Made by a program: the position numbers and the translations under genes
In this document: positions 1 through 6,176 of the stretch, in pieces
Numbering within the stretch: the first letter of the stretch is position 1
How the letters are laid out: every line of letters starts with the position of its first letter
Origin: an uncultured Streptococcus sp.
GTDB lineage: Bacteria; Bacillota; Bacilli; Lactobacillales; Streptococcaceae
Reading direction: 5' to 3'
DNA: 21,633 nucleotides
Assembly (NCBI RefSeq): GCF_943912555.1
Contig: NZ_CALTUR010000012.1
Location: 1-21,633 of the forward strand
Notes under the pieces: model-generated
Database searches by the model: none
What the model was told of the DNA's origin: nothing
The model's input: the letters and a program-made list of their open reading frames with translations, nothing else

Positions 1-13
1 CAATGATAATCCT

Positions 14-697
14 TTATTTTTTGACTTCTTCAACGACTTCACCATCCTTCATTTTGATAATCACATCTGCATATGCAGCAACCTCTGGATTATGGGTTAC
101 GATCAATACTGTTTTCCCTGTTTGGGCTAATTTTTTAAACACTTCCAATACCATTTCTTGGGATTGAGAGTCCAGTGACCCTGTTGGCTCATCTGCTACA
201 ATCATATCTGGCTGATTTACCAAGGCACGCGCAATTGCTACGCGTTGCTTTTGCCCGCCAGAAAGCTGTTTAACATTTTTAGCAATAAAAGGCTCCATGC
301 CCAAGTTACTTAATTGCTCCTTTGCAATCATTGTCATCTCCCTGTCAGATAAATCTTTGACATAAAGAGGTAGCTTGACATTGTCCAAGACAGATTGATG
401 AGGAATAAGGTTAAAGTTTTGAAACACAAATCCAATCTTGTTTTTACGAAATTGAGTTAGTTCAATCTCTGATAAGTCACGGAGGGATTCCCCTTTAAAT
501 TCTAAATCTCCTTCATATTGTCTATCTAAACCGCTGATGATATTGAGTAGACTGGTTTTACCACAGCCTGATGGACCGTAAATCGCTGTAATTTTACCTT
601 TTGCAATCTGCAGGTTAATATTTCTTAGAGCCTGCTCTTGATGTTTACCGTCCAAGGCGTAAAACTTTGAAATATTTTTAATGGATAAAATGAACAT
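14..697 (-). CDS. ABC transporter ATP-binding protein (MacB/LolD-like)
   Basis: This 227-residue protein is the nucleotide-binding subunit of an ABC transporter and would power a membrane permease from the cytoplasmic face. Visible motifs are Walker A GPSGCGKT (residues 41-48), the Q-loop glutamine at 93, the signature LSGGQKQR (145-152), Walker B MIVADEP (165-171) with D-loop SLD, and the switch histidine at 202. Its length and motif style fit the MacB/LolD/FtsE-type subfamily, which often handles peptides, antibiotics or lipoproteins; the substrate cannot be read from the sequence. I chose the ATG at 697 because AAGGGGG lies just upstream; an in-frame ATG at 730 has no such site. After the stop, AAAGGA followed six bases later by TTG (positions 3-1) suggests that the next gene, probably the permease, begins at the window edge. 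The upstream neighbour is a peptide-sensor-like regulator. Confidence 0.9.
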   Translation of the reverse strand: MFILSIKNISKFYALDGKHQEQALRNINLQIAKGKITAIYGPSGCGKTSLLNIISGLDRQYEGDLEFKGESLRDLSEIELTQFRKNKIGFVFQNFNLIPHQSVLDNVKLPLYVKDLSDREMTMIAKEQLSNLGMEPFIAKNVKQLSGGQKQRVAIARALVNQPDMIVADEPTGSLDSQSQEMVLEVFKKLAQTGKTVLIVTHNPEVAAYADVIIKMKDGEVVEEVKK

Positions 698-831
698 TCT
701 TTCCCCCTTGTTTAAAACTGTTATCGTCATACATCATACTTATAGAAAGTCCTTCAAGCTACTTCAGTACTGATTTACCCTATGGGCCCACTACTTAGAA
801 TTTTCTCTCTATTCCCTAGTTTGCTTTTTAA

Positions 832-860
832 TGTATATCAAGTAAAATTCATTGTAACAA
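832..860 (-). promoter_or_regulatory. Possible promoter of the ABC transporter gene
   Basis: Read on the minus strand, TTGTTA (860-855) and TATACA (837-832) are 17 bases apart, and TG one base before the -10 gives an extended -10. The -35 overlaps the T-tract of the terminator that ends the upstream regulator gene. It would give a leader of about 130 bases before the ATPase. That leader has small palindromes (TCAGTACTGA at 764-773, TGGGCCCA at 783-790) but no convincing riboswitch. Both hexamers match only 4 of 6, so this is tentative. Confidence 0.35.
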
Positions 861-894
861 AAAAGCGACATTCCTCCAATGACAGAAATGTCAC
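859..894 (-). terminator. Rho-independent terminator after the regulator gene
   Basis: On the minus strand an 8-bp stem, GTGACATT pairing with AATGTCGC (one G-T pair), with a 14-base loop is followed at once by six T. It begins 13 bases after the regulator stop codon. Confidence 0.7.
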
Positions 895-907
895 TCCTAT
901 AAAGCAT

Positions 908-1828
908 TTAACAATACCTTTCTAAGTCTTCGCTCCATTCCTTATCTAAACTAACGATTAACTGCTCATTACCAAACATCCTCGCCATCATTTTTGCTTC
1001 TTCATACTTTTGTTTTGCCGTATCATAATCAGTCTGAATATAATACTTCCATTCTACCATCAAGACAATCGGTTGCTTTTGAAAATCTCGTGTTTTTTCA
1101 GAAATCCAATTCAGTTTTTCCACAGCTAACTTAAATAACTCTAAATCATTCAATAATTCACAACTGCCTAGCCCTGCAAATAACACATCACGAACAAGAA
1201 ATAAATCGTCTGTACCGCTATTTTCTACGTTATTACACACTTTTTGAAACATTAATTGAAGTTTCTGCTGTTCGCTAATAGATAACTGTCCTTTTTTTAT
1301 ATTTTCTAAATAACTACATAAAAAATACAATCTAATTTTTAAAAGATCTGAAAAGGAAAACTCTCTTTGATTCCATAGTTCCTCAAAAGATTCATCTAAA
1401 AGCGCTATTCCATACTGTTCATTATCCGTCGCTCTCACTGCATCTATTGCTTGAAGACAATCCACTACCACTTTCTCATCACGTGGCAAATCATCATAAA
1501 AATTCTCAAAAATCTCATCGAAATATTCTTCCTTTTGTTCCTGCAACTTCTTGTCTCCATAGTCAGGATGATGTAAAAGAAAGTACTTTAATTCTTGGTA
1601 GCGTTTAGGCAATTCCTTAAAATCTGGCATCAAGACGTAGGACGGAATTTCTAATCTATCTGCAATATATTCTAGGGTTTTTATCGTCGGGCGAAATTCT
1701 CCTTTTTCGATTCTCACCAACTGACGTACTGATAATTCAGACTCATCCCCGCAAAAAACTGGACGACTAAGTCCTTTCTCCTCTCTTAAAAGTCGCACTT
1801 TATCCCCTAAGTCATTTATCTTGTTCAT
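908..1828 (-). CDS. ComR/TprA/PlcR-like peptide-sensing transcription regulator (RRNPP type)
   Basis: This 306-residue protein has an N-terminal XRE-type helix-turn-helix (about residues 10-62, including SVRQLVRIEKGE and the following helices) and a long all-helical C-terminal region of the TPR-like type. The head resembles what I recall of pneumococcal TprA and streptococcal ComR, including FCGDESELSVRQL and the LP-YQELKY segment after the HTH. The family binds a short, re-imported peptide in its C-terminal domain and then activates or represses adjacent genes. The ATG at 1828 follows GAGGGG. The next gene in the same direction, after a terminator and a possible promoter, is an ABC ATPase, a common arrangement of sensor and target. 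I found no convincing small peptide gene in the flanking gaps. The family call is firm; the ligand, target and exact subfamily are inference. Confidence 0.82.
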   Translation of the reverse strand: MNKINDLGDKVRLLREEKGLSRPVFCGDESELSVRQLVRIEKGEFRPTIKTLEYIADRLEIPSYVLMPDFKELPKRYQELKYFLLHHPDYGDKKLQEQKEEYFDEIFENFYDDLPRDEKVVVDCLQAIDAVRATDNEQYGIALLDESFEELWNQREFSFSDLLKIRLYFLCSYLENIKKGQLSISEQQKLQLMFQKVCNNVENSGTDDLFLVRDVLFAGLGSCELLNDLELFKLAVEKLNWISEKTRDFQKQPIVLMVEWKYYIQTDYDTAKQKYEEAKMMARMFGNEQLIVSLDKEWSEDLERYC

Positions 1829-1853
1829 TTGCCCCTCGCATGATTATTAAAGA

Positions 1854-1866
1854 TTTGATTTTCAAA
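1854..1866. promoter_or_regulatory. Small inverted repeat in the regulator's leader
   Basis: TTTGA-TTT-TCAAA lies between the -10 and the start codon of the regulator gene. Its position would suit an autoregulatory operator, but the arms are only 5 bp in AT-rich DNA, so chance is a real alternative. Confidence 0.2.
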
Positions 1867-1881
1867 CAAATATATGCGATG

Positions 1882-1910
1882 ATTATACCATTTTTCAAAT
1901 AGAATGACAA
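1882..1910 (-). promoter_or_regulatory. Promoter of the RRNPP-type regulator
   Basis: On the minus strand, TTGTCA (1910-1905, 5 of 6) and a perfect TATAAT (1887-1882) are 17 bases apart, with an extended -10 TG one base upstream. The -35 lies within and just past the T-tract of the adhE terminator, so the two transcription units abut with no spare DNA. Confidence 0.8.
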
Positions 1911-1935
1911 AAAAGAGACAGGAAATTCCTGCCTC
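1909..1935 (-). terminator. Rho-independent terminator of adhE
   Basis: GAGGCAGG and CCTGTCTC form an 8-bp stem (one G-T pair) around a 5-base loop, followed by six T. It starts 15 bases after the adhE stop codon. Confidence 0.85.
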
Positions 1936-1950
1936 TAGGCTGATAAACGA

Positions 1951-4602
1951 TTATTTACGACGTCCTGGACGTTCTGCATAACCATAGTAAGCATCTGCCA
2001 TGATTTCTTCCATGTCAGCTACCATTGGCAAGCGTGGGTTAGCAGGTGAACATTGATCTTCATAAGCAAGCAAGGCAATTTCATGCAAGCTGTCTTTCCA
2101 AGCTTTTTCATCAATTCCTTGATCCTTGAAGTTCATCTTGATACCTACTGCAACACCAAGTTCATAAACAGCTTTAGCGTATGCTTCAACTGCTTCTTCT
2201 GGAGTTGAGTGAGGCAAGCCAAGCATTTTCGCGATGTCTTGGAATTTCTCATCAGCTTTCCAATAGTTGTACTTAGGCCATGTAGTTGTCTTAGATGGAC
2301 GAGTTCCGTTGTAACGGATAACATATGGAAGCAAGATAGCATTTGTACGTCCGTGAACAGTGTGGTGAACACCACCAATCTTGTGGGCCATTGAGTGGCT
2401 CATACCAAGGAAGGCATTGGCGAAGGCCATACCAGCCATTGTAGACGCGTTATGCATTTTTTCACGTGCTTCTGGGTCAGCTGTCTTAACAGATTTTTCC
2501 AACCATTCAAAGACAAGTTTGATTGTTTGAAGGGCGATACCGTCTGTATAGTCGTTAGCAAAGTTTGAAGTGTAGGCTTCAGTCGCGTGTGTCAAGACGT
2601 CCATACCTGTATCAGCAGCGATAAAGTCTGGAACTGATTCAACCAAAGCAGGGTCAACAATGGCAATAGTCGGTGTCAATGAGTAGTCAGCCAATGGGTA
2701 TTTGCGGTTGTTTTTCTTATCAGAGATAACGGCAAATGGTGTTACTTCTGAACCAGTACCTGAAGTTGTTGGGATACCGATGTACTTCGCTTTCTTACCA
2801 AGTGATGGGAAGCGGAAGGCGCGTTTACGGATATCCATGAATTTTTGAACCAAGTCACGGAAGTCGATTTCTGGTTGTTCGTAGAAGAGCCACATTACTT
2901 TCGCCGCGTCCATTGGAGAACCACCACCAAGAGCAATGATTGTGTCTGGTTCAAATGCTTTCATCACTTCAGCACCACGTTCTACAGTTGTGATGTCTGG
3001 ATCTGGTTCAACATCTGAGAAGACTTGGATAGTTACACGGTTGCTACGTGCGTTCAATTGATCGATAACACGTTGAACGAAACCGAGTTTTTCAATAGAT
3101 TTGTCTGTAACAATCAGAACGCGTTCAATATCTTCACATGTTTGAAGGTATTGGATAGAATTGCGTTCGAAGTAAATTTTTGAAGGAACTTTAAACCATT
3201 GCATATTATTTCTACGTTTCCCTACTTTCTTGATGTTTAGGAGGTTAATAGCGCTCACGTTATCACCAACAGAGTTACGTCCGTATGAACCACATCCAAG
3301 TGTCAATGATGGGATGAAGGCATTGTAAACGTCACCGATACCACCGAAAGTAGATGGAGAGTTCCAGATAATACGCATAGCTTTGATTTCTGTACCAAAG
3401 CGTTTAGCAAGCTCTTCGTCTTTTGTATGGATAGCTGCTGAGTGACCAAGTCCGTTAAACTCAACCATTTGACGAGCTTTTGTAAGACCATCTTCTGTGT
3501 CTTCAGCTTTTAGGACAGCAATAACTGGTGACAATTTTTCACGAGTCAATGGTTCTTTTGGTCCTACTTCCTCACATTCTGCAGCCAAGATGTTTGTTCC
3601 TTCTGGAACGCTGAATCCCGCTTGTTCTGCAATCCATGTAGCTGGTTTACCAACAATATTTGCATTTAGTTTAGCACCCGCACAGTTTTTGCTGTTTGCT
3701 TTAACACCGAAACAGAATTCTTCAAGAAGTGCTTTTTCTTTTTTGTTTACAAAGTAGGTGTGGTATGATTTGAATTCTGCTACAAATTCGTCATACACTT
3801 CTTTATCAATGATAACCGCTTGCTCTGATGCACAGACCATACCATTATCAAATGATTTAGACATCACAATGTCATGGGCAGCTTGACGAAGGTCAGCTGA
3901 TTTTTCTACATAAGCAGGAACGTTTCCGGCACCTACCCCAAGAGCTGGTTTCCCACATGAGTAAGCAGCTTTAACCATGGCGTTACCACCAGTTGCAAGG
4001 ATAGTCGCAATACCTTCGTGGTTCATAAGCGCTCCAGTTGCTTCCATAGATGGCTCTGTAATCCATTGAACACAGTTTTCAGGAGCTCCAGCTGCGACAG
4101 CGGCATCACGAACGATTTGTGCTGCGTGAGCTGATGATTCTTGAGCTGATGGGTGGAAGGCAAACACGATTGGATTACGTGTTTTCAAAGCAATCAGTGA
4201 TTTGAAAATTGCTGTTGATGTTGGGTTTGTTGTTGGAGTGACACCACACACAACACCGACAGGTTCTGCAATTTTAGTCAATCCTGTAACGGGATCATCT
4301 TCGATAACTCCGACAGTTTTAACTCCGCGCATGTTATTCACAACATGTTCACAGGCAAAAAGGTTTTTTGTCGCCTTGTCTTCAAATACACCACGACCAG
4401 TTTCTTCAATTGCATGTTGTGCTAGGATACCGTGCGCATCAAGAGCTGCAACTGAAGCTTTCGCTACGATGTAGTCAACTTGTTCTTGGTTCAACTTGCG
4501 CATTTCATCAAGCGCAACCAAAGCTTTTTGTACTAGTCCGTCTACATGCTTCTCAGCAGCGAGTTGTTTTTGCTCAGGTGTTACAGTTTTTTTATCAGCC
4601 AT
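1951..4602 (-). CDS. adhE: Bifunctional acetaldehyde-CoA/alcohol dehydrogenase
   Basis: This 883-residue fusion enzyme reduces acetyl-CoA to acetaldehyde and then to ethanol, using two NADH, and so regenerates NAD+ in mixed-acid fermentation. The N-terminal half is a CoA-acylating aldehyde dehydrogenase with the catalytic cysteine at about residue 257 in NGMVCASEQ. The C-terminal half is an iron-dependent alcohol dehydrogenase with GGGSPMDAAK (near 558), a conserved ADTGMDVLTHATEAY segment and the histidine-rich HSMAHKIGGVHHTVH metal-site region. Length matches the family, so both halves are intact. The open frame extends four codons upstream to 4614, but GGAGGA at 4612-4607 lies inside that extension and points to the ATG at 4602. 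It is transcribed alone, with its own terminator, and its upstream region carries several Rex-like boxes, in keeping with NADH-responsive control known for adhE in Gram-positive bacteria. Confidence 0.97.
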   Translation of the reverse strand: MADKKTVTPEQKQLAAEKHVDGLVQKALVALDEMRKLNQEQVDYIVAKASVAALDAHGILAQHAIEETGRGVFEDKATKNLFACEHVVNNMRGVKTVGVIEDDPVTGLTKIAEPVGVVCGVTPTTNPTSTAIFKSLIALKTRNPIVFAFHPSAQESSAHAAQIVRDAAVAAGAPENCVQWITEPSMEATGALMNHEGIATILATGGNAMVKAAYSCGKPALGVGAGNVPAYVEKSADLRQAAHDIVMSKSFDNGMVCASEQAVIIDKEVYDEFVAEFKSYHTYFVNKKEKALLEEFCFGVKANSKNCAGAKLNANIVGKPATWIAEQAGFSVPEGTNILAAECEEVGPKEPLTREKLSPVIAVLKAEDTEDGLTKARQMVEFNGLGHSAAIHTKDEELAKRFGTEIKAMRIIWNSPSTFGGIGDVYNAFIPSLTLGCGSYGRNSVGDNVSAINLLNIKKVGKRRNNMQWFKVPSKIYFERNSIQYLQTCEDIERVLIVTDKSIEKLGFVQRVIDQLNARSNRVTIQVFSDVEPDPDITTVERGAEVMKAFEPDTIIALGGGSPMDAAKVMWLFYEQPEIDFRDLVQKFMDIRKRAFRFPSLGKKAKYIGIPTTSGTGSEVTPFAVISDKKNNRKYPLADYSLTPTIAIVDPALVESVPDFIAADTGMDVLTHATEAYTSNFANDYTDGIALQTIKLVFEWLEKSVKTADPEAREKMHNASTMAGMAFANAFLGMSHSMAHKIGGVHHTVHGRTNAILLPYVIRYNGTRPSKTTTWPKYNYWKADEKFQDIAKMLGLPHSTPEEAVEAYAKAVYELGVAVGIKMNFKDQGIDEKAWKDSLHEIALLAYEDQCSPANPRLPMVADMEEIMADAYYGYAERPGRRK

Positions 4603-4635
4603 ATTGTCCTCCATAGCCTTTAAGGATGTTATCCT

Positions 4636-4653
4636 TTGTTAATTTTTTCACAA
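4636..4653. promoter_or_regulatory. Rex-like operator at the adhE start point
   Basis: TTGTTAATTTTTTCACAA matches the Rex pattern TTGTGAA-N4-TTCACAA at 13 of 14 half-site positions. It sits just downstream of the -10, over the likely transcription start, where a bound repressor would block initiation. Rex is the NADH-sensing repressor known to control adhE in streptococci; binding here is inferred. Confidence 0.65.
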
Positions 4654-4657
4654 GTTT

Positions 4658-4686
4658 ATTATAACTCTTTTTTTATGTTTTGTAAA
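4658..4686 (-). promoter_or_regulatory. adhE promoter
   Basis: On the minus strand, TTTACA (4686-4681, 5 of 6) and a perfect TATAAT (4663-4658) are 17 bases apart. Rex-like boxes overlap its -35 and flank its start point. The leader to the adhE ATG is about 50 bases. Confidence 0.8.
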
Positions 4687-4697
4687 CAGTTTCATAA
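4680..4697. promoter_or_regulatory. Rex-like operator overlapping the adhE -35
   Basis: TTGTAAACAGTTTCATAA matches 12 of 14 Rex half-site positions and covers the -35 hexamer. Its centre is exactly 44 bases from the boxes on either side. Confidence 0.5.
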
Positions 4698-4723
4698 ACA
4701 TTTCACAAAGAATTTTTGCGATA

Positions 4724-4741
4724 TTGTGAAATTACTCTCAA
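4724..4741. promoter_or_regulatory. Rex-like operator upstream of the adhE promoter
   Basis: TTGTGAAATTACTCTCAA has one perfect half-site and a second with 5 of 7 matches. It lies about 40 bases upstream of the -35 hexamer. Further TTTCACAA half-site sequence lies at 4701-4708. Confidence 0.45.
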
Positions 4742-4772
4742 ATACGTTATAGTATCCGCTTTTAACTAGATG

Positions 4773-4810
4773 ATTGTGAAATAACAACAAAAAAATTTTT
4801 ATTTCACAAT
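4773..4810. repeat. 12-bp perfect inverted repeat built from Rex half-sites
   Basis: ATTGTGAAATAA (4773-4784) and TTATTTCACAAT (4799-4810) are perfect inverted copies with a 14-base AT-rich spacer. Each arm contains a perfect Rex half-site, but the half-sites are 29 bases apart centre to centre, against 11 in a normal Rex box. No T-tract adjoins it as in a terminator. Confidence 0.7.
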
Positions 4811-4824
4811 CCTAATAAACAGAT

Positions 4825-4838
4825 GGAAGGCGCTTTCT
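4825..4838. promoter_or_regulatory. Possible cre (CcpA site) far upstream of adhE
   Basis: On the minus strand AGAAAGCGCCTTCC matches the cre consensus TGWAARCGYTWNCW at about 11 of 14 positions, with the central GCGC. It lies roughly 140 bases upstream of the adhE -35, a distance at which CcpA activation rather than repression is usual. Tentative. Confidence 0.3.
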
Positions 4839-4848
4839 TGTTTATTGT

Positions 4849-4872
4849 AAAAAAACCTCCATGTCAGGAGGT
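4849..4872 (-). terminator. Rho-independent terminator of the phosphatase-MORN unit
   Basis: ACCTCC and GGAGGT form a 6-bp stem with a 6-base loop, followed by seven T on the minus strand. It begins directly after the stop codon of the MORN gene. Confidence 0.8.
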
Positions 4873-4873
4873 C

Positions 4874-5284
4874 TTATTTTTGTTGAAAGATACCTTGTTT
4901 GAAGATCCCTTCATAAACGACTTCTTGTTCTGTTGTTAGTTTCCCTTTTCCTTCAGCCTGACCATTTACAAAATCACCTTCGTAGGTCCAGCCTTCTTTA
5001 GATTGAAAAGTACCTTTTCCGTTGAAGGCCCCATTGTTGAAACCACCAGTATATTGGTCTCCATTTTGGAAGGTAATGGTTCCTTGACCATTCATTTTAC
5101 CACGGACAAGACTGCCGTCGTAAACAATCGTTCCATTATCAAGCTTTAGAACACCTTTTCCGGGAATATTTAGAAAAAAGACGAGTACAGCACAAAAAAC
5201 AATGGCAACTACTGCTAAAAGCTCTAAACGTGGACGAGTTAGATAGACACGATACTTCTCGTAAAAATTCTTAAGATTTTCCAT
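4874..5284 (-). CDS. Membrane-anchored MORN-repeat protein
   Basis: This 136-residue protein has a basic N-terminus, one hydrophobic membrane segment (about residues 21-39) and then a tail made of MORN-type repeats: YDGSLVRGKMNGQGTITF (from 55), YTGGFNNGAFNGKGTF (from 78), YEGDFVNGQAEGKGKL (from 101) and a partial YEGIFKQGIF at the end. MORN repeats form a beta-hairpin ribbon used for protein or lipid contact. The function here is unknown, and which side of the membrane carries the repeats was not settled. The ATG at 5284 has GGAG seven bases upstream, inside the end of the phosphatase gene. The two frames overlap by 14 bases, so translation is probably coupled and the products may work together. 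Confidence 0.82.
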   Translation of the reverse strand: MENLKNFYEKYRVYLTRPRLELLAVVAIVFCAVLVFFLNIPGKGVLKLDNGTIVYDGSLVRGKMNGQGTITFQNGDQYTGGFNNGAFNGKGTFQSKEGWTYEGDFVNGQAEGKGKLTTEQEVVYEGIFKQGIFQQK

Positions 5285-5714
5285 CTTTACTCTCCTTTTC
5301 TAAACGTTCTAACCAAGCTTGACAGCCCTCTTGAACACGCTGATAGGTTTCCTCAAAATCTCCTGTATACCAAGGATCTGGAACACTTTCAGATGCAAAT
5401 GAGTAAATCTTATCTTGACAGTCTACTGGACACATCTGACGTAAGTCAGAAACATTTGAAGCGTCCATTCCGATAATATAATCAAAGGATTCAAAATCTT
5501 CCTTACTAATCTGAAGCGATATCTTGCCTTTTTCATAAGGAATCTCATACTCTTGAAAAATCCCTTGAGTTCCCTTATGAATCGGATTGCCATGTTCCCA
5601 AGAGGAAGTCGCTCGACTTTGGATTTCATAATTAGCTGTCATTGATTTCATAACAAACTCGGCCATAGGGCTGCGACAAATATTTCCCAGACAGACAAAG
5701 ACTAGTTTTTTCAT
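5271..5714 (-). CDS. Low-molecular-weight protein tyrosine phosphatase
   Basis: This 147-residue protein is an arsenate-reductase-fold phosphatase that removes phosphate from tyrosine through a cysteine-phosphate intermediate. The N-terminal P-loop VCLGNICRS holds the nucleophile C8 and R14 (the C-X5-R signature), and DPW at 113-115 supplies the general acid D113. The length is typical. In pneumococci a homologue at this chromosomal position is distinct from the capsule-linked phosphatase CpsB; the substrate is not known from this sequence. The start at 5714 follows AAGGAAA. A terminator hairpin after yajC ends only about 25 bases upstream and leaves no room for a promoter, so expression probably depends on read-through from yajC. 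It overlaps the MORN gene downstream. Confidence 0.92.
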   Translation of the reverse strand: MKKLVFVCLGNICRSPMAEFVMKSMTANYEIQSRATSSWEHGNPIHKGTQGIFQEYEIPYEKGKISLQISKEDFESFDYIIGMDASNVSDLRQMCPVDCQDKIYSFASESVPDPWYTGDFEETYQRVQEGCQAWLERLEKESKDGKS

Positions 5715-5735
5715 CCCATTTCCTTTCTTTTACAG

Positions 5736-5759
5736 AAAAACGGGAGTTCGTGATCCCGT
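5736..5759 (-). terminator. Terminator hairpin after yajC
   Basis: ACGGGA and TCCCGT form a 6-bp stem with an 8-base loop, followed by five T on the minus strand. It directly follows the yajC stop codon and precedes the phosphatase start by about 20 bases, so it may act as a partial terminator. Confidence 0.7.
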
Positions 5760-5760
5760 C

Positions 5761-6060
5761 TTATTTTTCAATTGCGCCCTCTAATGAAGCTGTTTCCTTC
5801 AGTGGCAATACGGTTTTGATAGCAGCTAGTTCAAAAGTCAAGTAAACTCCATCTACATCAAGGACAATTGTTCTCTTCTCCGTATCTACTTCATCGACTG
5901 TTCCGTAAAGTCCACCGATTGTAATCACCTCATAGCCTTTTTGCAGTTTATTTAAGCTTTCCATACGTTTTTGTGCTTGTTTCTTTTGAGAACGTTGCGT
6001 AAAGAACATCAAGCCCATCATAAGGACTAGTATAATTAAAAATGTATAATTTGGATTCAT
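5761..6060 (-). CDS. yajC: Preprotein translocase accessory subunit YajC
   Basis: This 99-residue protein has one N-terminal membrane segment (about residues 4-21), then the basic patch QRSQKKQAQKR and a small soluble domain containing KGYEVITIGGLYGTV, all typical of YajC. In other bacteria YajC joins SecDF and the SecYEG translocon, and its role in streptococci is less defined. The ATG at 6060 has a clear AAAGGAG. It has its own promoter (6091-6119) and a terminator immediately after the stop codon, though the phosphatase and MORN genes appear to depend on read-through from it. Confidence 0.93.
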   Translation of the reverse strand: MNPNYTFLIILVLMMGLMFFTQRSQKKQAQKRMESLNKLQKGYEVITIGGLYGTVDEVDTEKRTIVLDVDGVYLTFELAAIKTVLPLKETASLEGAIEK

Positions 6061-6090
6061 TAGTTTCTCCTTTGTCTTTTACATAGGACT

Positions 6091-6119
6091 ACTATATCAA
6101 ATTTCAGCTACTTTTACAA
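6091..6119 (-). promoter_or_regulatory. yajC promoter
   Basis: On the minus strand, TTGTAA (6119-6114) and TATAGT (6096-6091, 5 of 6) are 17 bases apart, with an extended -10 TG one base upstream of the -10. Confidence 0.7.
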
Positions 6120-6144
6120 GATTGTACCTTGCTTTTCTAGTAAG

Positions 6145-6166
6145 AAAAACCAGAGCTTGCGCCCTG
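6145..6166 (-). terminator. Rho-independent terminator of tkt
   Basis: CAGGGC and GCTCTG (one G-T pair) form the core of a stem with the tetraloop GCAA, followed by a T-rich stretch on the minus strand, about 10 bases after the transketolase stop codon. Confidence 0.75.
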
Positions 6167-6176
6167 ATTTTTAGGA

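Noticed and set aside
678..737. Minus-strand 19-codon frame (MMYDDNSFKQGG...) overlapping the start of the ABC ATPase.
   Set aside because: Ribosome-site spacing is about 13 bases, the peptide lacks a leader-like hydrophobic part, and overlap with a firm gene start makes chance likely.
809..871. Minus-strand 20-codon frame (MSLFCYNEFYL...) after the regulator, with GGAGG next to its ATG.
   Set aside because: The ribosome site is one base from the ATG, which is too close, and the frame starts inside the terminator hairpin.
782..925. Plus-strand small frame of 47 codons (MGPLLRIFSLFPSLL...) convergent with the peptide sensor, in a place where a Phr-type peptide gene might lie.
   Set aside because: No Shine-Dalgarno or promoter precedes it, it runs through the regulator's terminator and into the regulator's 3' end, and its C-terminus does not look like a known signal peptide.
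2209..4616. Several plus- and minus-strand frames of 60-90 codons inside adhE.
   Set aside because: They are shadow frames of a strongly conserved enzyme gene and have no ribosome sites or recognisable products.
4741..4770. A second adhE promoter using TATAAC near 4747-4752 on the minus strand.
   Set aside because: No acceptable -35 is found at 16-18 bases, so it is not supported over the promoter at 4658-4686.
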